DNA of 64,000 nucleotides, from assembly GCA_951804985.1 (NCBI GenBank), contig OX638130.1, positions 103,614,040 through 103,678,039 of the forward strand, written 5' to 3'. Positions 46,385 through 57,960 of this stretch are shown piece after piece. The stretch comes from Dryomyza anilis (taxonomy: Eukaryota; Arthropoda; Insecta; Diptera; Dryomyzidae). Numbering within the stretch: position 1 is the first letter of the stretch; each line of letters opens with the position of its first letter. The translations under genes were made by a program, and so were the position numbers. Under the pieces are notes generated by a model. The model did no database searches. It saw only the letters and a list, made by a program, of their open reading frames with translations, and was not told where the DNA came from.

Positions 46385-46649
46385 CACAGCAAAAAAATGA
46401 ATGCCAACATTGAAGTATGAAGTTCAGTAGTACCACTATGAGGGGATTATCCCGATTTGTTTACTTTAAAAAGTTATCTGAACGATGCTGTATAGACAAC
46501 TTTTGTAATAACCTTTGCGTTCCCTGAAAAACGATAGTCGCAAAATTAACATTTCGTATTTTGTTTTATTTGTGCACACTCCAAATAATTGTACCATGTA
46601 AACGCTACACGCATAGAAACAAATGTTGGACAATCCGAACGTATAAACG

Positions 46650-47440
46650 GCGCTATTGAAAACGGACAGCCAAAAACGAATACAGTTAAAAAAGTGAAGT
46701 GAAGTCAGACGGAGTCGTGTTTGCAGCAATTAGAAAAGTCTCTACTGGCAGAAATCGTTTTTTATATTTTTCATATAAGAATTAATAGTTGAAGAAAAAT
46801 CAAACCAGATGCAATAAAAATCAAATTAAATACAATTTAAAAGGTGATTAAAGTCGGTGTGTAAACAAAAATTCAAAATTAAATGAAAAAACAGTGAAAA
46901 TTATGAACTGCAAAATGCAGACATAAAAAAAACAAGAAGCAAAAAAAAGTGATGAAGTGACAACGTCTGCAAGTTCCCAAAAAAAAAATCATCAAAGAGA
47001 AAATTACAACAGCAACAAATTTAATATCGCATAGAAATTCGAGATAAAAAGTAATTAGACAAAAAAATAAAACACGAAATTTTGCTAAAACCAACTAATT
47101 AAGTTTTCCGCTAAATTAACAGCGCAGTGACGCTTGAATAGACAGGCGCACGGATGGACGGACGGACGAACTAACTGCTGGACAGATTTGATGCTGATAG
47201 ACAAATTAATGGACAGACTATAGACAGGCTAACTGCTGTTGGACAGACCAACGACTAACCGACCAACGAACGGTTTGACTAACTAACCGTCTGCCTGACT
47301 AAATGCGCGCCGCTGCAACGTCGCTTGATGATTAATTTTCAAGCGCTATTCTCCACTTCGTCTACGTTTCTCCTCCATTGGTACAAAAAGGCAAACGAAA
47401 ATTAAAAAATCATTAAACGTTCAAATTTTTACAACAATTT
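46650..47440 (+). other. Candidate non-coding first exon (5' UTR) of a plus-strand gene
   Basis: The stretch has the look of a fly 5' UTR: A-rich and C-moderate, with many short upstream frames, ACAACAGCAACAA-like runs and GACGGACGGACGAAC-like words. It ends at a strong donor, ACAACAATTT|GTAAGTAATT (47441). No matching coding exon can be identified in the window, so any gene would have its body to the right, beyond a long intron. Inference only. Confidence 0.3.
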
Positions 47441-47551
47441 GTAAGTAATTATTTCCACTTTCTTTGCTGCTTTGCTAAAAAACCAAAAAAAAAAATATAT
47501 ATAAAAGAAAAACACGAAAATTGCATTTGGGGCTGTGGCTGCGCGCTGAGC

Positions 47552-47707
47552 ATGTCCAACAGTCGCAGTATCCACTTCTCCACCGCGAATCTGCGTTTTC
47601 TTCTGTCAGACGGCTACTTGTCTTGTGTTATCTCATTGGTGTTGTTGGAAATGCATAGGAACACGATGCCATTCAGAGAACCACCCGCGCACTGTTTATT
47701 ACACTAA
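47552..47707 (+). CDS. Candidate small ORF, 51 codons
   Basis: An ATG at 47552 opens MSNSRSIHFSTANLRFLLSD and continues to a TAA at 47705. GC is markedly higher than in the surroundings, and third positions look constrained (TCC AAC AGT CGC AGT ATC CAC). There is no recognised domain and no homologue that I know. It could be a uORF, a smORF, or part of an exon. Low confidence. Confidence 0.25.
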   Translation: MSNSRSIHFSTANLRFLLSDGYLSCVISLVLLEMHRNTMPFREPPAHCLLH

Positions 47708-48361
47708 TAAAAAAGGGGTTGTAGAGTTGGGTACAATCCTGATTTTTCATTTTACGTAAGAATTTCTAAACATAAATTTGTCCTTACATTTTTTTTTTTG
47801 TAATAAATTCCAAAAATATTTATAATAATATTTTCCAAAAAAAAAAAATGTAAAATAAACAAAGAGGTGCTGAGTTTCAAGATGTTAATTTATTACATTA
47901 TAAATAATTAAAAAATATGTTTCTGGATATTTAAAAATCACTTAAATAATTTAGGTATTATTGTTTTACTTGTTAGAAGCATAGAGTGCTGTTTATATTA
48001 GGGGAACTTTGATGTAAAGTGGGACATCTGATATGTGGGAAATTGCAATTTTTGGAAATGTTCTGCATTTTTAGAAAAAACTTTTTATTGCATTTTAAGA
48101 AAATTTGAAAAAAAGTACTTAACAAGTTTTCTTGCTATCATTTCTTTGCATTACCATATTGTTTATATATTTTATATGTATGCAGTAAATAACAATAATG
48201 ATAAGTTGACGCTACAATCCTGAAGAACTTAAAACGAGAGCTCTATCATTATTTAAGCTCTCGGTAACATTTTTATCATTTCTCAGTTTACCCCAGCATT
48301 TTTTAAGAATTACGAAAATGAGCAGTTTTGAAAAATCGTTAAAAATGTATAAAAAGACATA

Positions 48362-48697
48362 TAAAGGGGTTTTCAATAAGAGCGCTACAAAAGTTTTTTT
48401 CAAGGGTTTTTCAACAGGGACGCTACAAAAGTAGAGCGACAGGGACAGCAAACGACGCCATATTTCTTGTCGCTATTTGACATTTCTCTTCAGTAAGGTT
48501 TGCCATTTCATGATGGAAAAATACACGAGCCAACAACAATTCGAAATTATTAAAATTTACTACCGAAATTCGAATTCGTATATCTTTCCATCATGAAATG
48601 GCAAACCTTACCGAAGAGAAATGTCAAAAGAGCGGCAAGAAATATGGCGTCGTTTGCTGTCCCTGTCGCTCTACTTTTGTAGCGTTGAAAAACCCTT
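48362..48697. mobile_element. Mariner-like MITE, nested or double left end
   Basis: A first left-TIR fragment, AAAGGGGTTTTCAATAAGAG (48363-48400), is followed at once by a complete left TIR, AAGGGTTTTTCAACAGGGAC (48402). A transposase-start segment follows (ATGGAAAAATACACGAGCCA), and the right TIR ends near 48697 beside TA. Same family as 30566-30816, with extra duplicated TIR-adjacent sequence. Confidence 0.75.
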
Positions 48698-49466
48698 TAC
48701 ATCGTATTCTGTAAATGCAAAAAGCTAGATCACTAACCACTCTGTAATAGACCTTTCTAAAGAATTTGAAAACCACTTTGTAATAGACCCTTCTAAAGAA
48801 TTGGAAAAAAAATACTTTTTTGGAGGAACATCAAACCGTGTTTCGTTTACAATTCAGGTCAAAAACTGCCACCTTGTGCAGAAATTAGAGTTTTAATGCC
48901 ACCAAATTAATCATCCCATTAAAATACAAATCCATAAAAATCAAAAAAAGATGTGGGTGAAAACTGAGGTTTCAGATATATTTCACAGGAAAAAAATGTC
49001 ACCTTATATAGAAATGAGAGCTTCAGACGCCACCCCATCACAATCAACCCTGGGGGTGTGAAAACTCTATTTTCCAAAAGTCACGCCCTATTACAAATTT
49101 TAACGAAAAATAAATAACTGTAAGTTCAATCTAATTTTGTCGCTCTCCCCCTGGAATTCCCTAAGATCAAAAAAATATGGGAGCTAAAAAACTGAGCTGT
49201 ATTTCAAAAGCCAACAAATAAAAAAAATGACAAAAAAAAAATTACCCCATCACTCTCCACCCTTAAAAATAAAAATAAATCAGTTATTAGAAAATCCTAC
49301 TACTTTCAAAAAAAAAAAGATATCCAGACAAAATTGTTGGCAGGGTCGAGGAAGTTTAAAAACATTTTTCGACATATTTCAAACAGACAAAGCCATAATA
49401 TGTATTAAAAGATCGGTCTCCATAGAAAAAAAAACAAAAACAATTGAAAGTCCACCCCTAAAATAA

Positions 49467-49609
49467 AAGATTACCTCGTAAAAGTGTCAGAAACAAATTT
49501 TTTTTGGAACCCGCCAGAACAAAGCTATAACGAACAACGATGTTGGCGATTTTTGGCGGGTTCCAAAAACATTTTTTTTTTATTTCTGACATTTTAACGA
49601 GGTAATCTT
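49467..49609. repeat. 143-bp imperfect hairpin
   Basis: AAGATTACCTCGT...GTCAGAAA..TTTTTTTTGGAACCCGCCA faces its complement TGGCGGGTTCCAAAAA...TTTCTGAC...ACGAGGTAATCTT around a loop of about 35 bases. Probably a small palindromic MITE. Confidence 0.8.
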
Positions 49610-50052
49610 TAATTTTAAGAATGGAATTTCAATTTCTTTTATGTATGGAGATCAACCCGACCTAATTTGAATTCGAAATTTGAAACTTTGAAACATTTTT
49701 GTTTCGACCCATCCTAATGTGTATCACAAGCTGTCTGTTTTAGGTTCGTACCCAAAATATGCAGTGAATCTGTCAATAAAATAACACAAAATTTGACTAT
49801 CTGTATAAACAAAATATTGCTGAAAAATGACAGACATTTTGTCTTGGGGTATATCAAAAAAATTAAAAAGTCACGTTCTTTTGCATGATTAGGTGAATTA
49901 AGAAATATAAAATTGGTATCCTCATGATCTTATTAAAAGTCTCCGGTTAACTCAAAAGATCGTCAGCCCACGGGTACAAATATATAATTGATCTAACCCA
50001 TGAGAAATATCCAAAATTTAACCCTTTTTCAAAGTTCCGTTTCAAGTTTCTA

Positions 50053-50161
50053 AAGGGTTTATTTTTAACAGGGATGCTACAAAAGTAGAGCGACAGGGAC
50101 AGCAAAAGACGCCATATTTCTTGCCGCTCTTTTGACATTTCTCTTCCATTTCATGATGGAA
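50053..50161. mobile_element. Truncated mariner-like MITE
   Basis: Only the left TIR part is present, from AAAGGGTTTATTTTTAACAG to CATTTCATGATGGAAAGG, with an 8-base insertion or change near the tip. The right half is missing. Confidence 0.75.
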
Positions 50162-50530
50162 AGGGTAATCGAGAGCTCTGCTGAATACTTGCAAAAGATG
50201 TTAACACCACTTATAATCCAGTATTAGGTATCAAACTTCTTTTGACTTCATCTGGAATTATGCCACTATGGAAAAAAAGCGAAGGGTGGTACACCAGCAA
50301 TAATATGAATATTGTACCTAAAGGCTAATGCGCCAAACTGCCCTGAACTGAGGACAGTGGAACGTTAATGGGTTCTAATTAAGCGGAAACTGAAGGAGAC
50401 GAAAAGTGTAACGAATGACATAAATGAACTCAAATTAAGTGGACTGAAGTTTCCAAAAATATGAATGAAATCCCAGAAAGGGTTTGATAGAGTGGATTTC
50501 TGAAAAAGTTCAAAACTTTCATATAAACAA

Positions 50531-51012
50531 ATAATTATAATTATTTTTTTTTGGTAAAAAAATTATGAGGTATAATAAAGGGTTTTTCAAATGGGACGCT
50601 ACAAAAGTAGAGCGACAGGGACAGCAAACGACGCCATATTTCTTGCCGCTCTTTTGACATTTCTCTTCAGTAAGGTTTGCCATTTCATGAATTCGGTAGT
50701 AAATTTTAATAATTACGACTCGTTGTTGTTAGCTCGTATATCTTTCCATCATGAAATGGCAAACCTTACTGAAGTGAATTGTCAACGAATTCGATTTTCG
50801 GTAGTAAATTTTAATAATTTCGACTCGTTGTTGGCTCGTATATCTTTCCATCTTGAAATGGCAAACCTTACTGAAGAGAAATGTCAAAAGAGCGGAAAGA
50901 AATATGGCGTCGTTTGCTGGCCCTGTCGCTCTACTTTTGTAGCGTCCCTGTTGAAAAACCCTTTATTATACCTCATAAATGTTTTACCAAAAAAAAAAAA
51001 ATTATTATAATC
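50531..51012. mobile_element. Mariner-like MITE inside a larger palindrome
   Basis: The MITE TIRs (AGGGTTTTTCAAATGGGACG and mirror) enclose two direct copies of a transposase-start segment read on the minus strand. The inverted symmetry continues outward past the TIRs for about 45 bases (TTTTTGGTAAAA, TTATGAGGTATAATAAAG and mirrors). Such symmetry of host flanks is not expected from simple insertion. The 139-codon plus frame across it is a by-product. Confidence 0.8.
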
Positions 51013-51440
51013 ATTTGAAAAAAACTTGAAAAAACGTATTGAAAAACCCTATAAAAAAAATGTCGCATAGTTTGAATTCACGGCTTACTTGATTTTTTGA
51101 TTTTTCTATGTTACAATTTTTTCGTGCGCACTCCTTAAATGTCTAAAAATTAATATAAAGCCTAAACGCATTAAATTCGTTTTTAGTTGTCAAATATTTT
51201 AATATCTATCGAAAGTGTAATGCAGAACGTCTTAAACTATCAATTGCAACATAATATATTTAAGATTTCACAACTTTTTTATTATATTTTACTAATATAG
51301 TGTACTACAAACGTATTATGTTGCAATTGACTGATTAAAAAACATTTAGATAACAAAAATTCTTGAATATGGTTTTTTTTTTACTACCTTAAGACTGCTG
51401 GCGCACGTAAATTTAATCAGACAATGAATTCTGTAATTCC

Positions 51441-52330
51441 CGAATTGTTTAGTTCCCAATTGCATACATGCACCATGCAATTATACAGAGCCATTTTATG
51501 TAATTAGACACAAAATGCAACGCTATAATACCCATCAATTCAGTCTTACTTTTCCCGTTGCCTTGGCGCAGGTGGCTGGGCTGGGCGGGCTTCTTGGTTA
51601 CCTGTTTTCTCTTCCTGCTTGTCGTTTGTTGTTCGTCGTTGAACTTTTTCAACGAATTCGTCATTTAGTTCTATGTATTGTTTGTAGTATTTATGTATAT
51701 GTGTGCCATTGTGCTCAACCTTGCCACGCCACCCACTGCTCTACGGTGTGACTGACGAACTGGCTGGCTGGCTCCACACCTACATGTCGCGTGCGTCGGT
51801 GCCGCTTGTCGTCGCGACCTGCTTCTACACGTTTTTGTTGACACATTTCTTTTTTTTTTCGCTGTACCCCATTTTCTGTTTATTCATATTCATTGCTGTT
51901 ATTAATGTTTTTTTTTTCAATTTTTTATTATCTTCTTTAGATACGTTTATTTTTATTATCAGTTTTTGTTTATAATTTTTTGTTTAATGTTTTAACTATT
52001 TTATTTATTTTTTAATTTGTAAATATTTGCATTTATTTTCACCCAAAAAAAATAACAATAATTATAATATGTTAATTGCGTACTTTGTCAAAAAAAGCCG
52101 TCATCCTTGAGCTGTTGTTGTGTTGCGTTGTCTCCTCGTTCGGTTTCAATTGCATATCGTGTTTAAACTCTTCAACGTCTCTCATCACAGCCTTCAATAT
52201 ATGTGTTTTTTTTTTTTTTTCTATTATTTGCAATTATTTTCTACTAATTCGCACTTCACGAAACACACATGTGCTGCTGCTGCCGCGGCTGTTATCTATT
52301 GTTTCATGTATTCTCGCAATTTAAAGATGT
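51441..52330 (-). other. GC-richer, possible first-exon region of a minus-strand gene
   Basis: On the minus strand, 51664-51602 reads ATG followed by TNSLKKFNDEQQTTSRKRKQ, then a donor-like CAG|GTAACC. Upstream is typical fly 5' UTR composition (ACACATATACATAAATACTA, CAACAAAAACGTG). No downstream coding exon was found. The remainder to 52330 has CTG- and GTTGTTG-rich words without a frame I trust. Confidence 0.25.
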
Positions 52331-55300
52331 GTTTCAAACAATAGCACGTTTTGTATTGTTACCATTATAGAAAAAAAAAACACCCAGCAGCTTCTTTGTG
52401 GTGTCTTTATATTAATCTTTAATTTGTTTTTATTTTTTTTAACGTTTTGAATTAAAATTATACAAAATTTATTAAAATTGAAGCCAAGGTTTTTTGTGGT
52501 ATAAAACACTTGCTATTTTTTTTATTATTATTTATAATTGAAAAAATAACTGTTTATAACAAAATGTCATAAACTAATTAATTTTATCAACACATCTTTT
52601 GAATACTAACCCGAGTGGAAATTTAGTTCAGGTTGCGATCATTGTCTGATCAGGCAGCCTGATTTCAAATCAGGGGGTTTTCATCAGTGCTTGATTCAAA
52701 ACGTGACGCTTTTCGAGGTTGCTATCCTAATCAGGCTTCCTGATCTTACCCTTATCCTAACCTTTTATATTTCAATGTATATTTATATTTTTCTTAAACT
52801 GCTTTTACCAAATTTGATACCTTTGTGATCAAAAATACCTCAATAACTTTTGCAAGGACAAAAAGTCAACGTTTTGAGTCTAAAGGCTCGAATACACGAT
52901 AGAGAAATTAGCTAGAAATAAAGAAAAAAATCTACCGTAGAGCTCCATTCCGAGGAACTCTATGTAGTGTTTACACAACTCTATGAAATTTTTTGCAATT
53001 TATAAGAGGGATTGCAACCCAAAAAAATAACTTTCTTTTTTTATTTCGACTTTAGTTTTCTTTCTAGTTACAATCTGATCTGATCTGGATGAATTTTTTA
53101 AACAAACTTCCTCGTATCGATATTTTAGCAATTTTGCTCTGTATACAGGTGCCTAAGTGCTCGATCAAATTTATTTTGAATGTCTTCCCTATATCATGAC
53201 AATATATCTTCAAAATCTAATAGATTCAACAAAATGTTGAAATAAACGTTTGAAACGTAAGTCCACACATTCGGCGACTACATTCAGCTGTTTTTCTTAA
53301 ATAATTTGCCTAATTTGCTTTTACATAGAGTCCTATGTTGGCTAATTGTTGACCGCTGAATTAATTGTTTGTTCCATTTGGTATCATTTTGCTCACTAGA
53401 CTGCTCCAAAATTCCATTAGATAATTGTTCTCGGTTTGGTGATTATGAAAATTCAATAAAATCCGGATTGATCTTTTTTTTGGACTGGAGAACATATACT
53501 TTCAATATAAACAGAATTATTCTACTCTCACAATAACTAATTTAGTAGTTTGCTTTAACAGAATACCATTTATATGCCTTTTAATTAATGTTTGAGCGAT
53601 TTTTCAAAACAGCTCAATTTCAGAATTATTGAAAATGTTGGGGTAAAGTGAGAAATTTCACAATTTTTACCTGTATGCTTTACTGTATGCTTTGTTTTGC
53701 GCGGTCGCCATCTGTTTGTTAGTCTGACTGTCTGTCTGTTGAAAGTAACTAAGCCAAATTTGTCTAGATATTCAGACATTAAGTTCTTAGGTATCAAAAA
53801 AGTAACTAAGTACAATTTGTCTGGATTGCAAATTTTTGTCTTCTTAGGTATCAGAAAACGGCATGATATACAATGTTTGCATGTGTGTGTTTTCACGAAT
53901 AGAACAACAAAGCACAGCCAGACAAGGAAGCGTCTGTGTATGTATGAATGTTAAAGATATAAATAGAAAAAACGATTTTTCCTACGAATATTGGTATGGT
54001 TTCAGTTCGTAAACATAAATTTGGGTTCAATTTTGCATAAATACCAAGTTGATTTCATTCCATTGTTATCTAAATACACTATACAATGCTTATGGGTAAC
54101 GTACGGAGGGTTTATACATAACCAACAGAAGAGGAGAAAGTGTATAAGGTAAGTAAACGGTTTCAGAATAATATACAGAGATTAAATTAAATAATAATAA
54201 AATAAACAATTCAATTACATTAAGTATTCAAAGAAGTCATTTAATATACAAAAATGCATATAGGTAATGAAGTTCTAAATAAACAATAAATTAACTCGAC
54301 TATATTTATTTTATTTTATGTTAGCTTCGAAATAATTGCTTTTAGTTACTTTCAACATATCGACAGACAGACACACGAACAAACAGTTGACGCTGACAGA
54401 CGGACAAAGCTAAACAAAACATAATAGCGACAAAGCAAGATCGAAAAAGCAACAACTATACGAACACGTGTTCATTACATTTTGGGACGAAAACTACAAC
54501 AACATTTTTGATACCTAAGAAATTAATACCTTATTTCAAGAATAATTCCACTTAGTTACTTTTTGATACCTAAGCAATTAATAACTGAATCCAAGAATAA
54601 TTCTACTTAGTTACTTTTTTGACAACTAACAAAATCCATTTCTTGAAATTAAGAATTTTTCGGTTTAGCTGTATATCACTCCGTATACTTCTTGTTTCCT
54701 TCTGGATTTTAGAACTTTTTTTTTCCCTCCGTGAACAAATTCTAACAACTGCTGCATGTCCACAATTTAACTTGACATTTATCACACACGAGATGCACTC
54801 GACCACTTTACAATCACTACTGAAGTGCTGTGCCTCAGATGCGGTACCCTTATATACTGCATGCATCAGTTCGACACGTTTCGATAAGCTTCGATATGTT
54901 TCGAGAACATTCTCCTCGTTTCGTGAATGACGCATGCTATTTGCATCTTATTCGCACTCATGTGTTTTAATGTGCTGATCTTCCATCTCTTTCTCGCACA
55001 TTGCTTAGTGCGCTGAATAATCTTCCGTCTCTTTCTAACACATTGCTGAATTGTCTTGCGTCGCATTAATTATTGTTGATTGTTTGCACTATGGGGCAAA
55101 TTACATCTTTTCGTAAAAATATTCTGTGTGACAATGGAGACAGATGTAGTTGGTGGTCTCCAAGTTCGCACATGGACTTGAAGAAAATTTATCGATGTAT
55201 TCATTTAACTAATGTTATTGGTTAAACCATTTAAATAATTCACATATAACAACATTTTTTTTACTAAAATTACAAAAAACATATTTAAGCAATGTTTTTT

Positions 55301-56469
55301 GTAATTTTTTTTGTAATCGATTTGATAATTTTAGTAGTTTTCATTTTATCTGCACATTATTTTCTTTGGCAATCTTGGGTTTTTCGGTACTGATTGAAAG
55401 CTCTAATATATATATATATTTTTATTTTGTTAGCTTTAAACATCGTTTACTTGACTTACATGTAAAATGTTGCTTCAAAACCATAAAAATAACATTTATG
55501 TTTTATTATTGTTTTCGATATTGTGTTGCATTTGATGTTGCTGTTTTTGTGGTTGTGGTTCTTGCCATTGTTGCCTTTAAAAGCCATGTAAGTTATGATG
55601 CCATTGCAAACAAGATGCAGTTGCAGCAAAACTATTTAAGATTTTAAGCAACAACAGCAGCAATACATAACATGTCGTAGACAACAGCAACAATTTTTCA
55701 TTACAACTCTAGTACTACATCACGGCTTCGAAAGCGACAGCAACAATGCCATCTAAAACTTAATCTTTGTATTGCGTATAAAGAGCAGCAATAGCAAAAA
55801 CAACAACAGAAGCAACAGCAACAACTTGTAGATGTTGGCCAATCGCTAGTGTTTTTTTTCGAGTATTATTTTTTACATTTTTGTTATTCTTTTTTGTTAT
55901 TAGAGTTTACAGAAAATGCTCTGTATTGAATCGGCGGCTACTGTACTTTAACTGTATTTGTTACTGCTTGCGTGTAGTTTATTTATTTGTATTTCCTCTT
56001 CTTAATTTGCTTCTTCGATGGCTTCGATTGCTACCAACATATTACTTATTTTACTGGCCAAGCAAACGATTGACTGACAAACGAACAGACCGACCGACCG
56101 GCCAACAGTCGTACAGTCTTACCGCCTGCCTACTTGTAAAACGCATATCTTGGCTGCTTTCATTGTGCGGAAATGTAAAGCAATTTTTGATGTTACCAGT
56201 TATGTCCGTAATTTTTTTTTTTGATTATTTAGCTCAAAAAGAGCGGTATTTTTATATTGAGTCCGTAACAGTAGCAAAAAAGGTTGTTAAAATAGCAAAA
56301 ATTTATGCTGAAAAGAAGAAAGGTACGGATTTTGCTTTAGTGCAGTCAATATTAGTTGTTTTAACTAATTTGTGTACACACTAGTTTACTAACAAACTGT
56401 TCGTTATGTTAAATAAACACCGAACAAATACTGCATTAAAAATAAATAAAAACGAGTTGGGAAAGTTAG
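52331..56469. other. Gene-free region with one long repeat copy and CAG-rich tract
   Basis: Contains the element at 53744-54735. 55560-55840 is rich in CAACAGCAACAA runs, common in fly introns and UTRs. No splice-supported coding sequence. The 167-codon frame at 55881-56384 does not begin with ATG and looks non-coding. Confidence 0.5.
53744..54735 (+). mobile_element. Foldback-like element A, inverted partner at 60998-61835
   Basis: Both ends carry tandem subterminal copies of AGTTACTTTTTGATACCTAAG followed by AATTAATAACTGAATCCAAG-like sequence, facing inward. The middle (ATAAATACCAAGTTGATTTC, ACACTATACAATGCTTATGG, GAGGAGAAAGTGTATAAGGT) is matched in inverted order by 60998-61835. No transposase seen. 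Confidence 0.78.
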
Positions 56470-57124
56470 GTCACATGGGTAAGTTCGGTCACATGGGGCG
56501 GATTTTTATAGTCGGTCGGGCCCGACTATGGAATACCCTACACCTTTGGTGTATATATTAGTGAGGAATATTTAATTGTATACCTTAATTTTAAATTTTT
56601 AATTATGCTGAACCTCCCCACCCTCAGAATTTACGTCTTATATCCCCATAAATTAAAAAATTTATATAAAGTATAAAAAACTAAAAAAAAAGTTGAAAAA
56701 TATAATTGGGCGGACCACGCCTATATTTAAAATTTTGTAAGACTAATATTTCATAGATTTGATTTTAATAATCTACGGATCAAATTTCCACTATGAAAAC
56801 CCGGGAAATAATGAAAAAAAAAAGTGGGCGGATCACGCCCATTTTTGGACCACATATTTTTAGGTAAATTCTAACAATACCTTTTAAATTTTATAACTAT
56901 ACCTTGAATACTTTTCGAGTTATTAGTTTCGAAAAAGTTATATAAAAGTGACTTGTATGGGAGGTGGGCGTGTCCGTTGACCGATTTTGCTCATTTTCAA
57001 ACTCAGTTCCTACTTTTGGCTAAACTATATTGAGACGAAATTTCATCGCATTCTGATCAGTATTTCTCAAGTTATTCTGTATTCGGACAGCAAGACAGCA
57101 AGACAGCAAGACAGCAAGACAGCA

Positions 57125-57160
<36 letters not shown>

Positions 57161-57298
57161 GGACATGGCTAAACGCACTCGGGTAGTGATGCTGATCAAG
57201 AATATATATACTTTTCCATACCGGACACGCCTCCTAAGGGGCGTTACAATATATGCACAAAGTTAATATACCCTGTACCTCATAGGTGTAGGGTATAA
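56470..57298 (-). mobile_element. DINE-1/mini-me-like element with GACA microsatellite
   Basis: It starts near GGTCACATGGG and GTCGGTCGGGCCCGACTATG, followed by GAATACCCTACACC. It passes through three GGGCGG(A/T)CCACGCC-type words and reaches a microsatellite at 57086-57166 (GACAGCAA repeats, then GACA repeats). It continues ACGGACATGGCTAAACGC and GATCAAGAATATATATACTT and ends ACCCTGTACCTCATAGGTGT plus AGGGTATAAAT. This order is that of Drosophila DINE-1/INE-1 (mini-me), Helitron-related non-autonomous elements. A decayed copy is at 27950-28400. Confidence 0.85.
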
Positions 57299-57960
57299 AT
57301 AGTCTTTAAAATAAATACATATGTATTTGATTTACGTTCAAAAGCATATGTATTTCTGTTTACTAAACTGATATAGTTTTTGTATGGAAAACAACTACAT
57401 AATATGACAGTTTTTCTATACAAAATTTGAATACATTTGTATTAAAATAACTACATTCTGCTTTTATTTACATTTCCTGATATATGTGGAGAATTTACTA
57501 CAAATGCTTTTAATTTTACTATAATCTGTATTAATTTTACTATGTTGTGCTAAAACAAAAAAACAATTCTTTATTCATTCGGAAAATTATTTGAATGAAT
57601 ATTAATATGAACTTATTTGATTTCCAAAAATAAGATACAACAATTATAAATATGAAACAAGGTGTTGTGTACAACTAAGGTATTATGTAGAACTTCAAGA
57701 AAAATATACATTTAAATAAATAACAAAAATATCTTCCTGATGACAATGCATCATCAGTTCTGACGACTTAAGTGTTGGTTTTCAGTTAAAACACATATGA
57801 ATTATATGCTGGCCATAAAGATGGCATACAGGCGTATAGCGAAAAATGAGAGAGCGATCATTGAAAACAGCACCAAATTTGCCGCTCTGTACCTTATGTT
57901 TCATCATGTGTCTGCCAATAACAAGCGGGTCAGACAATTATGTGTACCTAAACAAAAGAT

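Larger units (their letters stand above)
44547..46400. other. Spacer right of dodo with two TIR elements
   Basis: The dodo promoter should lie in the first few hundred bases. The rest holds the elements at 44863-45162 and 45478-46191 plus an unassigned open frame at 46184-46384. Confidence 0.5.
47708..51440. other. Gene-free region with mariner-like MITE copies and hairpins
   Basis: AT-rich DNA holding the MITE copies at 48362-48697, 50053-50161 and 50531-51012 and a hairpin at 49467-49609. 48780-49480 has loosely repeated phrases (AAATTAGAGTTTTAATGCCACC, GAAATGAGAGCTTCAGACGC) suggesting another decayed repeat. No gene supported. Confidence 0.55.

Noticed and set aside
50591..51010. A 139-codon protein gene
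   Set aside because: It spans the palindromic mariner-like MITE and ends in its TIR; the informative frame is the transposase start on the other strand.
55881..56384. A 167-codon plus-strand frame
   Set aside because: It does not start with ATG, is hydrophobic low-complexity sequence over AT-rich DNA and has no domain or splice context.
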